64,000 nucleotides of DNA from an uncultured Opitutia bacterium (GTDB taxonomy: Bacteria > Verrucomicrobiota > Verrucomicrobiia > Opitutales > Opitutaceae), in assembly GCA_903872505.1 (NCBI GenBank), contig CAIQKV010000086.1:38270-102269 (forward strand), given 5' to 3'. The notes below the pieces were generated by a model. It saw only the letters and a program-made list of their open reading frames with translations, was not told where the DNA came from and searched no databases. This document shows, piece after piece, positions 32,306 to 40,452 of the stretch (position 1 is the stretch's first letter; each line of letters starts with the position of its first letter). The translations under genes and the position numbers were made by a program.

Positions 32306-33217
32306 TTAGGCGAGCCTTTGTCCGGCCCGGAGCACGGGCGCAGGCGCATTGCGCCACTCGGTGCGGGTGAGTTCCAGCGCGCCGTCGGCGGTCGCCACGA
32401 CCAGCGGCGTGACCGAGAGAATCTCCCCGGGGACACCACGGCGGCCCTTTGCGGCCGGCGAGTCGCTCTCCGCCCACCAGGCCATCAGCCGCGCCGGGCC
32501 GATGTCGGTGAACGCGCCCGGATACGGGTCGGTCACCGCGCGGATGAGGTTGAAGATCTGCATCGAGGTCTGGCTCCAGTTGATCCGGCCGTCCTCGGGT
32601 TTGCGTCCACCAAAATACGTCGCCAACGCCTCGTCCTGCGGCGCTTCCTGCGCGGTGCCGGCGAGCAGCGCGTCGATCTGCCGGGCGAGCACGCGGCGGG
32701 CGCAGGGCAGCACCTTGCGGAAGGCCTGCTCGGCGGTGTCGCGCGGGCCGATCTCCGCGCCGTCCTGGTCCACGATCGCGCCGGCGTCGGCCGCCTTGAC
32801 CATCCGGTGCAGCGTCATGCCGATCCGCGGCTCGCCGTGCAGGACGGCCCAGTTGATCGGCGCCCGGCCGCGGTATTTCGGGAGCAGCGAGCCGTGCAGG
32901 TTCCAGGAGCCGAGCCGCGGCAGGCCCAGAATCTTCGTCCCGATCATGTGCCGGTAGTAGACGGACAGGATCAGGTCGGGCTGCAGGGCCGCGATCCGCT
33001 CCCGCCACTCGGGCGTGTTCACGCTCTCCGGGGTGAAGACGGGAATGCCCTTCTCCCGCGCCGCCACGGCGGGGGTCTTGAACCAGATCTTCTCGGACGG
33101 GTTGTCCTCGTGCGTGATGAGGGCGACGACGTTGTCCCCGCGCTCCAGCAGCAGCGCCAGGCACGCGAAGCCGACCTCGCTGTAGCCGAAGAATAGGATG
33201 CGGGGCGCGGAACTCAC
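32306..33217 (-). CDS. UDP-4-amino-4-deoxy-L-arabinose formyltransferase (ArnA N-terminal half)
   Basis: A 303-residue 10-formyltetrahydrofolate-dependent formyltransferase equivalent to the N-terminal half of ArnA. The catalytic triad is visible: Asn106 and His108 in SWNLHGSLLPKYRG and Asp144 in KAADAGAIV, at the ArnA positions shifted by four. A C-terminal FMT-like domain follows from about residue 205 (GRINWSQTSMQIFNLIRA). It is co-transcribed with arnC upstream, overlapping it by 4 bases, and with the decarboxylase downstream. Confidence 0.93.
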   Translation of the reverse strand: MSSAPRILFFGYSEVGFACLALLLERGDNVVALITHEDNPSEKIWFKTPAVAAREKGIPVFTPESVNTPEWRERIAALQPDLILSVYYRHMIGTKILGLPRLGSWNLHGSLLPKYRGRAPINWAVLHGEPRIGMTLHRMVKAADAGAIVDQDGAEIGPRDTAEQAFRKVLPCARRVLARQIDALLAGTAQEAPQDEALATYFGGRKPEDGRINWSQTSMQIFNLIRAVTDPYPGAFTDIGPARLMAWWAESDSPAAKGRRGVPGEILSVTPLVVATADGALELTRTEWRNAPAPVLRAGQRLA

Positions 33218-34170
33218 TCCTTCGTCTCCAGGATCTCCTTCACGTGGTACCGCTGCCGAGCGCGGACCACCTGGTAGGTGCGGCCGACGTACTCGCCAAT
33301 GATGCCGATGCCGACCATCGCCACGCTCAGCAGGAAGATCACGATCGCCAGCAGCGTGAATACGCCAAAGGTCTCGCGGTCCAGGTTGTAAACAAAGCGG
33401 CGCACGAGCAGCAGGATCACGAGCGCGAAGCTCCCCAGCGAGGTCAGGCCCGCGAACATCGTGAAATACTGCAGCGGCGCGAGGGAGAAGCCGGTGATCA
33501 GGTCGAAATTCAGCCGGATGAGCGCGTAGAACGAGTAGTTCGAGATGCCGGCGTGCCGCTCCTCGTGCTTCACCGCCACCTCGGCGGGATTGCCGGCGAA
33601 ACTGTAGGCCAGCGCGGGAATGAAGGTGTTGATCGCGCCGCTGCGGACGATGGCGTCGACCACCGCCCGTGAGTAGGCGCGGAGCATGCAGCCCTGGTCG
33701 GTCATCTCGATGCTGGTCGTCTTCTCGCGGACGAAGTTGATGAGCTTCGACGCGTACTTGCGGAAGAACGAGTCCTGCCGGTTGAGCCGGTAGCCGCCCA
33801 CGTAGTCGTGGCCGGCGGCGATCTTCTCCAGCAGCTTCGGGATCTCCTCGGGCGGGTTCTGCAGGTCGGCGTCGAGCGTGATGATGGTGTCGCCGCGCAC
33901 GCGCTCGAACGCCGCCATGATCGCCATGTGTTGGCCGTAGTTGGCGTTGAAATCGATGACGCGCGTCACGTCGGGCCGCGCCGCGTGCTGCGCCTTCAGC
34001 AGCGCGATGGAGCCGTCGTGCGAGCCGTCGTTGGTGAAGATGACCTCGTAGCGACGGCCGAGGGCGTCGAGCACCGGGTAGAGCCGGGCGAAGAGCGTCG
34101 GCAGGTTCAGTTCCTCGTTGTAGACGGGGATGACGACCGAGAGCGGGATGGTGGAGGGAATCGTGGACAC
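33214..34170 (-). CDS. arnC: Undecaprenyl-phosphate 4-deoxy-4-formamido-L-arabinose transferase
   Basis: A 318-residue family-2 glycosyltransferase that moves the formamido-arabinose onto undecaprenyl phosphate at the inner membrane. The GT-A fold shows SVVIPVYNEELNLPTL, FTNDGSHDGS and the DxD-type ITLDADLQNPPEE. QGCMLRAYSR and KHEERHAGISNYSFYALI lead to two C-terminal membrane helices (230-290). This layout matches ArnC and dolichol-phosphate-mannose-synthase-like enzymes; the operon makes ArnC the right assignment. It is 107 bases after arnB, with a palindrome in the gap. Confidence 0.93.
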   Translation of the reverse strand: MSTIPSTIPLSVVIPVYNEELNLPTLFARLYPVLDALGRRYEVIFTNDGSHDGSIALLKAQHAARPDVTRVIDFNANYGQHMAIMAAFERVRGDTIITLDADLQNPPEEIPKLLEKIAAGHDYVGGYRLNRQDSFFRKYASKLINFVREKTTSIEMTDQGCMLRAYSRAVVDAIVRSGAINTFIPALAYSFAGNPAEVAVKHEERHAGISNYSFYALIRLNFDLITGFSLAPLQYFTMFAGLTSLGSFALVILLLVRRFVYNLDRETFGVFTLLAIVIFLLSVAMVGIGIIGEYVGRTYQVVRARQRYHVKEILETKE

Positions 34171-34201
34171 GGAAGTGGGAAGTTAAGGGCTGATCCGGGT
34201 G

Positions 34202-34270
34202 AATGTGGAACTCAGGAAATCAGGAATAGGTGAGCAGGATTTCATTCCCCAATTTCTTGAGTTCCACATT
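34202..34270. repeat. Intergenic inverted repeat between arnB and arnC (family II)
   Basis: Arms at 34202-34220 and 34252-34270 pair at 18 of 19 positions over a 31-base loop; the left arm contains GTGGAACTCAGGAAAT. The same core GGAACTCAGGAA occurs in the metX-metW palindrome at 11859-11936. It occupies most of the arnB-arnC spacer. No U run follows. Confidence 0.65.
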
Positions 34271-34277
34271 TCATGAA

Positions 34278-35459
34278 TCACTTCTGATGCGCTTTCAAAA
34301 TTCCGGCCAGCGCCGCGACCACGCGGACGACATCGGCGCGGGCCATGGCGGGGAAGAGCGGGATCGTCAGGATGTTGCGGCCGGCGTATTCCGCGAGCGG
34401 ATAGTCGCCGTCCTTCCAGCCCAGCCGGCGGTACAGCGCGAAGAGATGGATGGCCGGGTAATGCACCTGGCAACCAATGCCGGCAGCCTGGAGCAGTTCC
34501 ATCACCCGGGCGCGCTTGATCGTCAGCCTCTCCTCCTGCAGCACGACCTGGAACATGTGCCAGTTGGTCGCGGTGAAATCGGCGACCGGCAGCTGCAGCG
34601 CGAGCCCGCGGTTCGCCGGCGTGTTCAGCAGCTCAAAATAGATCTTCACCAGCTCGGCGCGCTTCGCGTTGAACGCGTCGAGGTGCGGCAGCTGGCCCAG
34701 CCCGACGCGCGCGGCGACGTCGGTGAGGTTGAATTTTCCGCCCACGACCTCGACCTCCATCCCGTCGTAGCCGGTCCGCACCACGCCCTGCAGCCGGTAT
34801 TGCTCGGCCAGCGCGGCCTCGCGCTCGTTGTTCAGGACAAGGCATCCACCTTCGATAGACGTGACGTTTTTGTTGGGATGAAAGCTGAACGAGACGAAAT
34901 CGCCGAACGAGCCGATGCGTTTCCCCTGCCAGGTGCTGCCGAAAGACTGAGCCGCGTCCTCGATCACCCGGAGTTGGTGCTTTTTCGCGAGGGCGTGGAG
35001 CCGGTCGCGGTCCACCGGCAGGCCGGCGAGGTCGACGGGGAGGATCGCCTTGGTCCGCGGCGTGATGGCGGCCTCGATGCGGTTCAGATCGATGTTGCGC
35101 GTGACGGGGTCGATGTCGACGAACACGGGTTTGGCGCCGACCTCGAGGATGACGTTGCTGGTCGCGACCCAGGACAGCGGCGTGGTGATGACCTCGTGGC
35201 CTGGGCCGACGCCGGCGACGCGCAGCGCGATCTCCATGGTGCAGGTGCCGGAGTTGAAGGCGCGCACCGGGCGGCCGCCGCAATACTCGGAGAGCTTCGC
35301 CTCGAAGGCCTTCACCTGCGGGCCGGAGGTGATCCAGCCCGAGCGCAGCACCTCGGCGACGCCGGCAATCGTTTCCTCGTCGATCGACGGGCGCGTGAAG
35401 GGGAGGAAGGGCAAGGCGGGCTTGGCCGGCACGGCGGGCGGAATAAGGGGGGCGGACAT
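34278..35459 (-). CDS. arnB: UDP-4-amino-4-deoxy-L-arabinose aminotransferase
   Basis: A 393-residue PLP aminotransferase of the DegT/DnrJ/EryC1/StrS family that makes UDP-4-amino-arabinose. The Schiff-base Lys is Lys197 in FSFHPNKNVTSIEGG. GWITSGPQVKAFEAKL near the N-terminus and EVITTPLSWVATSNVI are family motifs, and EDAAQSFGS carries the cofactor Asp. The start ATG is 1 base after the arnT stop, showing tight coupling. Its immediate neighbours are the other arn genes, which settles the substrate among the many possible for this family. Confidence 0.92.
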   Translation of the reverse strand: MSAPLIPPAVPAKPALPFLPFTRPSIDEETIAGVAEVLRSGWITSGPQVKAFEAKLSEYCGGRPVRAFNSGTCTMEIALRVAGVGPGHEVITTPLSWVATSNVILEVGAKPVFVDIDPVTRNIDLNRIEAAITPRTKAILPVDLAGLPVDRDRLHALAKKHQLRVIEDAAQSFGSTWQGKRIGSFGDFVSFSFHPNKNVTSIEGGCLVLNNEREAALAEQYRLQGVVRTGYDGMEVEVVGGKFNLTDVAARVGLGQLPHLDAFNAKRAELVKIYFELLNTPANRGLALQLPVADFTATNWHMFQVVLQEERLTIKRARVMELLQAAGIGCQVHYPAIHLFALYRRLGWKDGDYPLAEYAGRNILTIPLFPAMARADVVRVVAALAGILKAHQK

Positions 35460-35460
35460 G

Positions 35461-37167
35461 TCAGGGCTGGTTGCTGAAAAGATAGTGATCCCGGGTGAGC
35501 TCGAGCAAATGATAATGGAACGTCGGGTCGGCAAACAGCGCCGGCTGGCCGTCGCCGCGCCGCTGGACGTCGCGCTTCTTTGCGACCACGAAAATGCGCC
35601 CGGGTTGCGTCCACAGCCGCCGAAATTCCGCCTCGTCCATGAACCGGCCGCTGGCGCGCGCGGCGGCGTCCTCCTCCAGCTCGAGCTCCCCCTTGGCCCC
35701 GACCAGGTCGACCGTGCGCTCCGCGTAGAAGGTGAAGTCGTGGAAAAAGTCGAAATAGTGCATCACGCGGTCGCCGGGCCGCACCCGCGCCTTCACCAGG
35801 AGCGCCAGTTCCTTCGTGCCGGGCTTGTAGATGTCCGGCACCGCGAAGGTCAGCCCGGCCAGGAAAATGGCGGCGGTGGCCGCGATCACGGCCAGCCCGG
35901 CGAACCCGCCGCGTCGCCGGGTCGCCACGGGCGCCATCAGGCCGCCGGCGAGCAGCACCGCCGCCAGCATCAGGCCCGGCTTTCGCAGCGCGAGGGCCTG
36001 CGCGGGATCATGGAGCACCAGGCCCGGCTTCAGCACTGCAAGCAGCAGCGCCGCCGCGAGCAGGCCGCAGGCAAAGGAATAGACCCGCAGGCTCCAGCGC
36101 AGCCGCCACGCCGCGTCGGCCGCGTCCGCCGCCACCCCGGCCAGCCAGGCGCCGAGGAGCACCGCGAGGGCCGGGAACACCGGGAGGATGTAGGCGGGCA
36201 GCTTCGACTGCGACTTGGAGAAAAACAAAAAGATGAACGCCGCCCAGGTGACCAGGAACCAGGCGGTGGAGTTCTCCCCGCGCCGGGCCCAGCCGCCGCG
36301 CACGGCATCGCGCACCGCCGGCCAGAGAAACACCGACCAGGGGAACAGCCCGCCGAGCAGGATCCAGATGAAGTAGTGCCAGGGCTGGGAGCGCCCGTGA
36401 TAGGTCGTCGTGAAGCGCGCCCAGTGCTCGATGTAAATGTAGCGGTGCGCCCAGGTCTCGTTGCGCATCGCCGCCAGTACATGCCAGGGCGCCGCGATCG
36501 CCAAAAACAACGCGATCCCGCTGGGCAGGTAGAGCGGGCGCAGGCGCTTCCACTGGTTGAAGACCAGCAGCCAGAGGAACATCACCGCGCCGGTGACGAG
36601 GAAACCGATGAAGCCCTTGGTCAGCGTCGCCAGCGCCGCGCTCGCGTAGAGACCGTAGAACAGCCAGCGCCGCCGCGGCCCCGGCGGTTCGTGCACCGCG
36701 AGGATGAAGCAGAACAGCGTGGCGCTCATCAGCACCGACACCGCCATGTCGAGCACGAGGAACCGCCCGGTGCCGAAATAGAGCAGCGACGTGCCGAGGA
36801 CGGTGGCGGCGGCCAGCCCCGTCGCGCGGCCGTACAGCCGCCGCGCCGCGGCATAGGTGAGCAGCACCCCGCCCAGCGCAAACAGCGCCGGGACCGCCCG
36901 CGTCGCCCATTCGTTCGGGCCGAACAGTTGCATGCTCGCCCCCACCGCCCAGTACATCAGCGGCGGCTTCTCGAAGTAATTCACCCCGTCGAGCCGCGGC
37001 GTCACCCAGTCGCCGGTGGCGAGCATCTCGCGCGGGATCTCGACGTTGCGGCCCTCGTCCGGGTTGTCGAACGGGTAGCTGCCCAGGCGGAAGCCGAGCA
37101 GCAGGCCGAACGCCAGCGCCAGCCAGAGCAGGTCGCGGCGCCACGAGGATTTTTCCGGGGTGACCAT
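35461..37167 (-). CDS. arnT: ArnT-like lipid A aminoarabinose transferase
   Basis: A 568-residue integral membrane glycosyltransferase of the PMT/ArnT family, which transfers aminoarabinose from the undecaprenyl carrier to lipid A on the periplasmic face. The first periplasmic loop has FDNPDEGRNVEIPREMLATG (start of the Asp/Glu catalytic motif), then GDWVTPRLDGVNYFEKPPLM. About 11-13 membrane helices follow and a soluble C-terminal tail begins near residue 450. The start is the ATG giving MVTPEKSSWRRDLL. It heads the arn operon and is divergent from holA. A general PMT-family role is possible, but the operon favours ArnT. Confidence 0.87.
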   Translation of the reverse strand: MVTPEKSSWRRDLLWLALAFGLLLGFRLGSYPFDNPDEGRNVEIPREMLATGDWVTPRLDGVNYFEKPPLMYWAVGASMQLFGPNEWATRAVPALFALGGVLLTYAAARRLYGRATGLAAATVLGTSLLYFGTGRFLVLDMAVSVLMSATLFCFILAVHEPPGPRRRWLFYGLYASAALATLTKGFIGFLVTGAVMFLWLLVFNQWKRLRPLYLPSGIALFLAIAAPWHVLAAMRNETWAHRYIYIEHWARFTTTYHGRSQPWHYFIWILLGGLFPWSVFLWPAVRDAVRGGWARRGENSTAWFLVTWAAFIFLFFSKSQSKLPAYILPVFPALAVLLGAWLAGVAADAADAAWRLRWSLRVYSFACGLLAAALLLAVLKPGLVLHDPAQALALRKPGLMLAAVLLAGGLMAPVATRRRGGFAGLAVIAATAAIFLAGLTFAVPDIYKPGTKELALLVKARVRPGDRVMHYFDFFHDFTFYAERTVDLVGAKGELELEEDAAARASGRFMDEAEFRRLWTQPGRIFVVAKKRDVQRRGDGQPALFADPTFHYHLLELTRDHYLFSNQP

Positions 37168-37255
37168 GGAAACGCGACGCGCAGCCTCACCCGCGGCCTC
37201 CGGCGTGGCGATTTTTTTCGTGCGCCCGGCGCCGGTTCCCGGCCATAACTCGCCC

Positions 37256-38350
37256 ATGCCGGCGGCCAAGACCTTCACCTTCATCTGCGGCGCGGATGAC
37301 TTCCTCGTCGGCCGGCTCGGCCAGGCGCGCTTCGACGCGCTCGCCGCCGAGGTGGCGGACGAGTTTTCCCGCGAGGTGCTGAGCGGCTTCGCCGGCAACG
37401 TCGGCGAGGTCGAGGCCGCCATCAACCGCTTCCGCGAGAGCGTGCAGACGGTGTCGATGTTCGGCGGCCGGCGGGTCATCTGGCTGAAGGACGTCAATTT
37501 CCTGGCCGACACCGTCACCGGCCGCGCCGAGAGCACGCTCCAGCTGGTCGAGGACCTGCAGCAGATTCTCGAGTCGGTGAACCCCGCCGACACCGCCGTG
37601 CTCGTCACCGCCGCGCCGGTGGACCGGCGGCGCTCCTTCCCCAAGTGGTGCGAAAAGAACGCCGACTTCGCGCTGGTGGGCGGCGGCGAGGACGACGGCG
37701 CCGCGCTCGAGGGCGTGGTGCTGGCCGAGGCGAAGGCCGTGGGGGCCACCCTCAGCCCCGACGCCGCCCGGCTGCTCCTCGCCAAGGTCGGCGCCAACAC
37801 GCGGCTGCTCGTCGAGGAGGTCCGCAAGCTCGCCACCTTCGTGAACGCGGGCGAGACGATCGAGGAGGCGCACGTCGCCGAGCTCACGCCCAACGTCGCC
37901 GAGGGCGACTTCTTCGAGGCGGCGGAGTCGTTTTTCAGCGGCGACCTGCCGTGGACGCTCGCCGCGCTGCAGCGGCACTTTTTCGCCGGCGGCGACGCCC
38001 GGCCGGTCATCGCGGCGCTGCAGAACCGCAACCGGATCCTCCTGCAGGTGCGGGCCCTCGTCGACGCCGGCGAGGTGCGCGTCGGCCCGCGCGGGCTCGA
38101 CGGCCTGCCGCGCGCCGCCGCCGCCCACGCCGCGAAATTCACCGGCGCGACGGAGAAGAGCTCCTACAATGTCTTCACGCAAAACCCGTGGTACCTCGGC
38201 AAACTGGCCGGCAGCGCCAAGCTGCCGACCCTGAAGCGGTTGATCGACAACCAGCAGGAGTTCATCGCCGCGTTCGAGGAAATCATCTCCCGCCCCTCGG
38301 AGCAGGAGGAGGTCCTGCGCGAGATGACCGTGCGCTGCCTGGCCACCTGA
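37256..38350 (+). CDS. holA: DNA polymerase III subunit delta
   Basis: A 364-residue clamp-loader delta subunit. The HolA family is weakly conserved; visible signs are the N-terminal FTFICGADDFLVGRL, then SMFGGRRVIWLKDVNFL, and a Rossmann-like region with NPADTAVLVTAAPVDRR. The C-terminal collar domain contains EEVRKLATFVNAGETIEEAH and DFFEAAESFFSGDLPW, typical of HolA. Size fits the family (about 340). It opens the sliding clamp during replication. Start is the ATG at 37256 beginning MPAAKTFTFICG; it is the first gene of a same-strand run with ppnP, purB and pfp. Confidence 0.86.
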   Translation: MPAAKTFTFICGADDFLVGRLGQARFDALAAEVADEFSREVLSGFAGNVGEVEAAINRFRESVQTVSMFGGRRVIWLKDVNFLADTVTGRAESTLQLVEDLQQILESVNPADTAVLVTAAPVDRRRSFPKWCEKNADFALVGGGEDDGAALEGVVLAEAKAVGATLSPDAARLLLAKVGANTRLLVEEVRKLATFVNAGETIEEAHVAELTPNVAEGDFFEAAESFFSGDLPWTLAALQRHFFAGGDARPVIAALQNRNRILLQVRALVDAGEVRVGPRGLDGLPRAAAAHAAKFTGATEKSSYNVFTQNPWYLGKLAGSAKLPTLKRLIDNQQEFIAAFEEIISRPSEQEEVLREMTVRCLAT

Positions 38351-38406
38351 GCGCAGCGCCCCTCGGCACTTGCCTCGGGGGCACCCGCTGATTTTCATCC
38401 CCGGGC

Positions 38407-38733
38407 ATGTCCTCGATCCCCACCCTGTTTTCCGGTGTCACCGTCCTGACGAAGGCGAACGTCTATTTTGACGGCAAGGTCGTCAGCCACACCGTCCTGG
38501 CCACCGACGGCGCGCGCCTCACTCTGGGCGTGATCCATCCCGGTTCGTTTCATTTCAAGACCGAGGCCCCCGAGCGCATGGAGATCGTCGCGGGCGACTG
38601 CCTCGTGACCCTGGATGGCTCCTCCGACACCCTGGAATACGGCGCCAAGCAGCGGTTCGAGGTGCCGGGCAACTCCGGGTTCACCATCGAGGTGCACAAG
38701 GGGCTCTGCGAGTACATCTGCTCCTTCCTCTAG
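38407..38733 (+). CDS. ppnP: Pyrimidine/purine nucleoside phosphorylase
   Basis: A 108-residue small cupin-fold nucleoside phosphorylase (PpnP/YaiE, formerly DUF1255) acting on several nucleosides in salvage. The sequence has the family pattern: NVYFDGKVVSHTVL, LGVIHPGSFHFKTEAPERM, then EYGAKQRFEVPGNSGFTIEV. Length agrees with E. coli PpnP (94) plus a short N-terminus. It is between holA and purB, 56 and 66 bases apart, in a purine-related setting. Confidence 0.92.
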   Translation: MSSIPTLFSGVTVLTKANVYFDGKVVSHTVLATDGARLTLGVIHPGSFHFKTEAPERMEIVAGDCLVTLDGSSDTLEYGAKQRFEVPGNSGFTIEVHKGLCEYICSFL

Positions 38734-38799
38734 GCCGGGCCGCGGCGGTGTTTGCCATTGGCAACCGCCGCCCCGCCTGCTTACTGGGGCACCTCCGCC

Positions 38800-40230
38800 G
38801 TGAACGACTCCCCCGCCATCCCCAACATCCTCGCCGAGCGCTATGCCTCGGCGGCGATGAAGGACATCTGGTCGCAGCACGGGCGCGTGGCGCTGGAGCG
38901 CGATTTTTGGATCGCGGTGATGAAGGCCCAGCGCGACCTCGGCGTACCGATCCCGGCCGACGCCATCCGGGACTACGAGAAGGTGAAGGACCAGATCGAC
39001 CTCGCCGCCATTGCCAAGCGCGAGCGCGTGACGCTGCACGACGTGAAGGCGCGCATCGAGGAGTTCTCCGACCTCGCCAAGCGGCAGTTCATCCATCTCG
39101 GGCTCACCAGCCGCGACCTGACGGAAAACGTCGAGCAGCTGCAGCTCCTCCGGGCGCTCAAGCTCGTCCAGTTCAAGGCGGCCGCCGCGCTCCTCGCGCT
39201 GGCGCGGTCGGCCGAGGCCCACCGCGACCTGATGATCACCGGCCGCACGCACAACGTGCCGGCGCAGCCGACCACCTTCGGCAAGCGGCTCGCGATGTTC
39301 GGCCAGGAGCTGCTCGTGGCGTTTGCGCGACTCGAGGAGCTGCTGGGGCGCTACCCGGTCCGCGGGCTCAAGGGCGCGGTCGGCACGCAGCTCGACCAGC
39401 TCACGCTGCTCGGCGGCGACGCCGCCAAGGTCGACCTGCTGGAGTCGCGCGTGCTGAAGCACCTCGGCTTCCATGCCTCGCTCGGCGCGGTCGGCCAGGT
39501 TTACCCGCGCAGCCTCGATTTTGACGTCGTGTCCGCGCTGCACCAGGTCGGGGCCGCGGCGGCGAGCGGCGCGACCACGCTGCGGCTGATGGCCGGCGCG
39601 GGGCTGCTGACCGAGGGCTTCCTCGAGGGGCAGGTCGGCTCCTCCGCGATGCCGCACAAGGTCAACGCGCGCAACTGCGAGCGCATCTGCGGCTTCTCCA
39701 CCATCCTCGGCGGCCATGTCACGATGACCGCCACGCTCGCCGGCAGCCAGTGGAACGAGGGCGACGTGTCCTGCTCCGTCGTGCGCCGCGTGGCGCTGCC
39801 CGACGCCTTCTTCGCGCTCGACGGGTTGCTCGAGACGTATCTCACCGTGCTGCGCCAGATGGAGGTTTTCCCCGCCGCGATCGCCGCGGAGAACGAGCGC
39901 AACCTGCCGTTCCTCGCCACCACCACGATCCTGATGGAGGCCGTGAAGCACGGCGCCGGCCGCGAGACCGCCCACGAGGCGATCAAGGAACACGCGCTGG
40001 CCGCGGCCAAGGCGCTGCGCAACGGCGGCGGCGACGCCGACCTGCTCGGCCGCCTCGCCGGCGACCGCCGCGTCGGGCTCGGCAAGAAGGCGCTGCAGGC
40101 GATCCTCGCCGAGAACGCGCGCTTCGTCGGCGCGGCCCCGCACCAGGTGGACGCCTTTGTGGCCGAGGTGAAGCCGCTCGCGAAAAAGCACCGCGGCGCG
40201 GACGACTACAAGCCCGGCCGGCTGCTGTAG
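38800..40230 (+). CDS. purB: Adenylosuccinate lyase
   Basis: A 476-residue fumarase/aspartase-superfamily lyase making AMP from adenylosuccinate and AICAR from SAICAR. The signature loop is GSSAMPHKVNARNCERI. TSRDLTENVEQLQL carries the catalytic region, and TGRTHNVPAQPTTFGKRLA contains the conserved His. The GTG start gives a sensible N-terminus; a GTG at 38752 would add 16 residues. Length is in the range of long-type PurB enzymes (about 475). It is followed by pfp. Confidence 0.95.
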   Translation: MNDSPAIPNILAERYASAAMKDIWSQHGRVALERDFWIAVMKAQRDLGVPIPADAIRDYEKVKDQIDLAAIAKRERVTLHDVKARIEEFSDLAKRQFIHLGLTSRDLTENVEQLQLLRALKLVQFKAAAALLALARSAEAHRDLMITGRTHNVPAQPTTFGKRLAMFGQELLVAFARLEELLGRYPVRGLKGAVGTQLDQLTLLGGDAAKVDLLESRVLKHLGFHASLGAVGQVYPRSLDFDVVSALHQVGAAAASGATTLRLMAGAGLLTEGFLEGQVGSSAMPHKVNARNCERICGFSTILGGHVTMTATLAGSQWNEGDVSCSVVRRVALPDAFFALDGLLETYLTVLRQMEVFPAAIAAENERNLPFLATTTILMEAVKHGAGRETAHEAIKEHALAAAKALRNGGGDADLLGRLAGDRRVGLGKKALQAILAENARFVGAAPHQVDAFVAEVKPLAKKHRGADDYKPGRLL

Positions 40231-40233
40231 GCC

Positions 40234-40289
40234 GGGCGGGTCTTTGACCTGCCTTCCGGCGGCGGCATCAGCGGGTCAAAGACCCGCCC
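40234..40289. repeat. Dispersed palindromic element with GGGTCTTTGACC arms (family IV)
   Basis: GGGCGGGTCTTTGACC at 40234-40249 is perfectly complementary to GGTCAAAGACCCGCCC at 40274-40289, a 16-base stem with a 24-base loop. Its right arm matches 10579-10597 at 18 of 19 bases. It starts 3 bases after the purB stop, in the spacer to pfp. Confidence 0.7.
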
Positions 40290-40452
40290 TGCCCTGTTCC
40301 GCGTCCGCGCTTCCGCCCCTCCGCGTTTCCGTGATCCGCCCTTGGCCGCGGTCCCCCGTGTTTCCGCAAACCGAAAATTGGGTTTGCATCCCCCGGGGGC
40401 GACGCGCTTTCTTGCCCGTTCACGTTGTTTCCAACCCTTTATTAATACTGTC

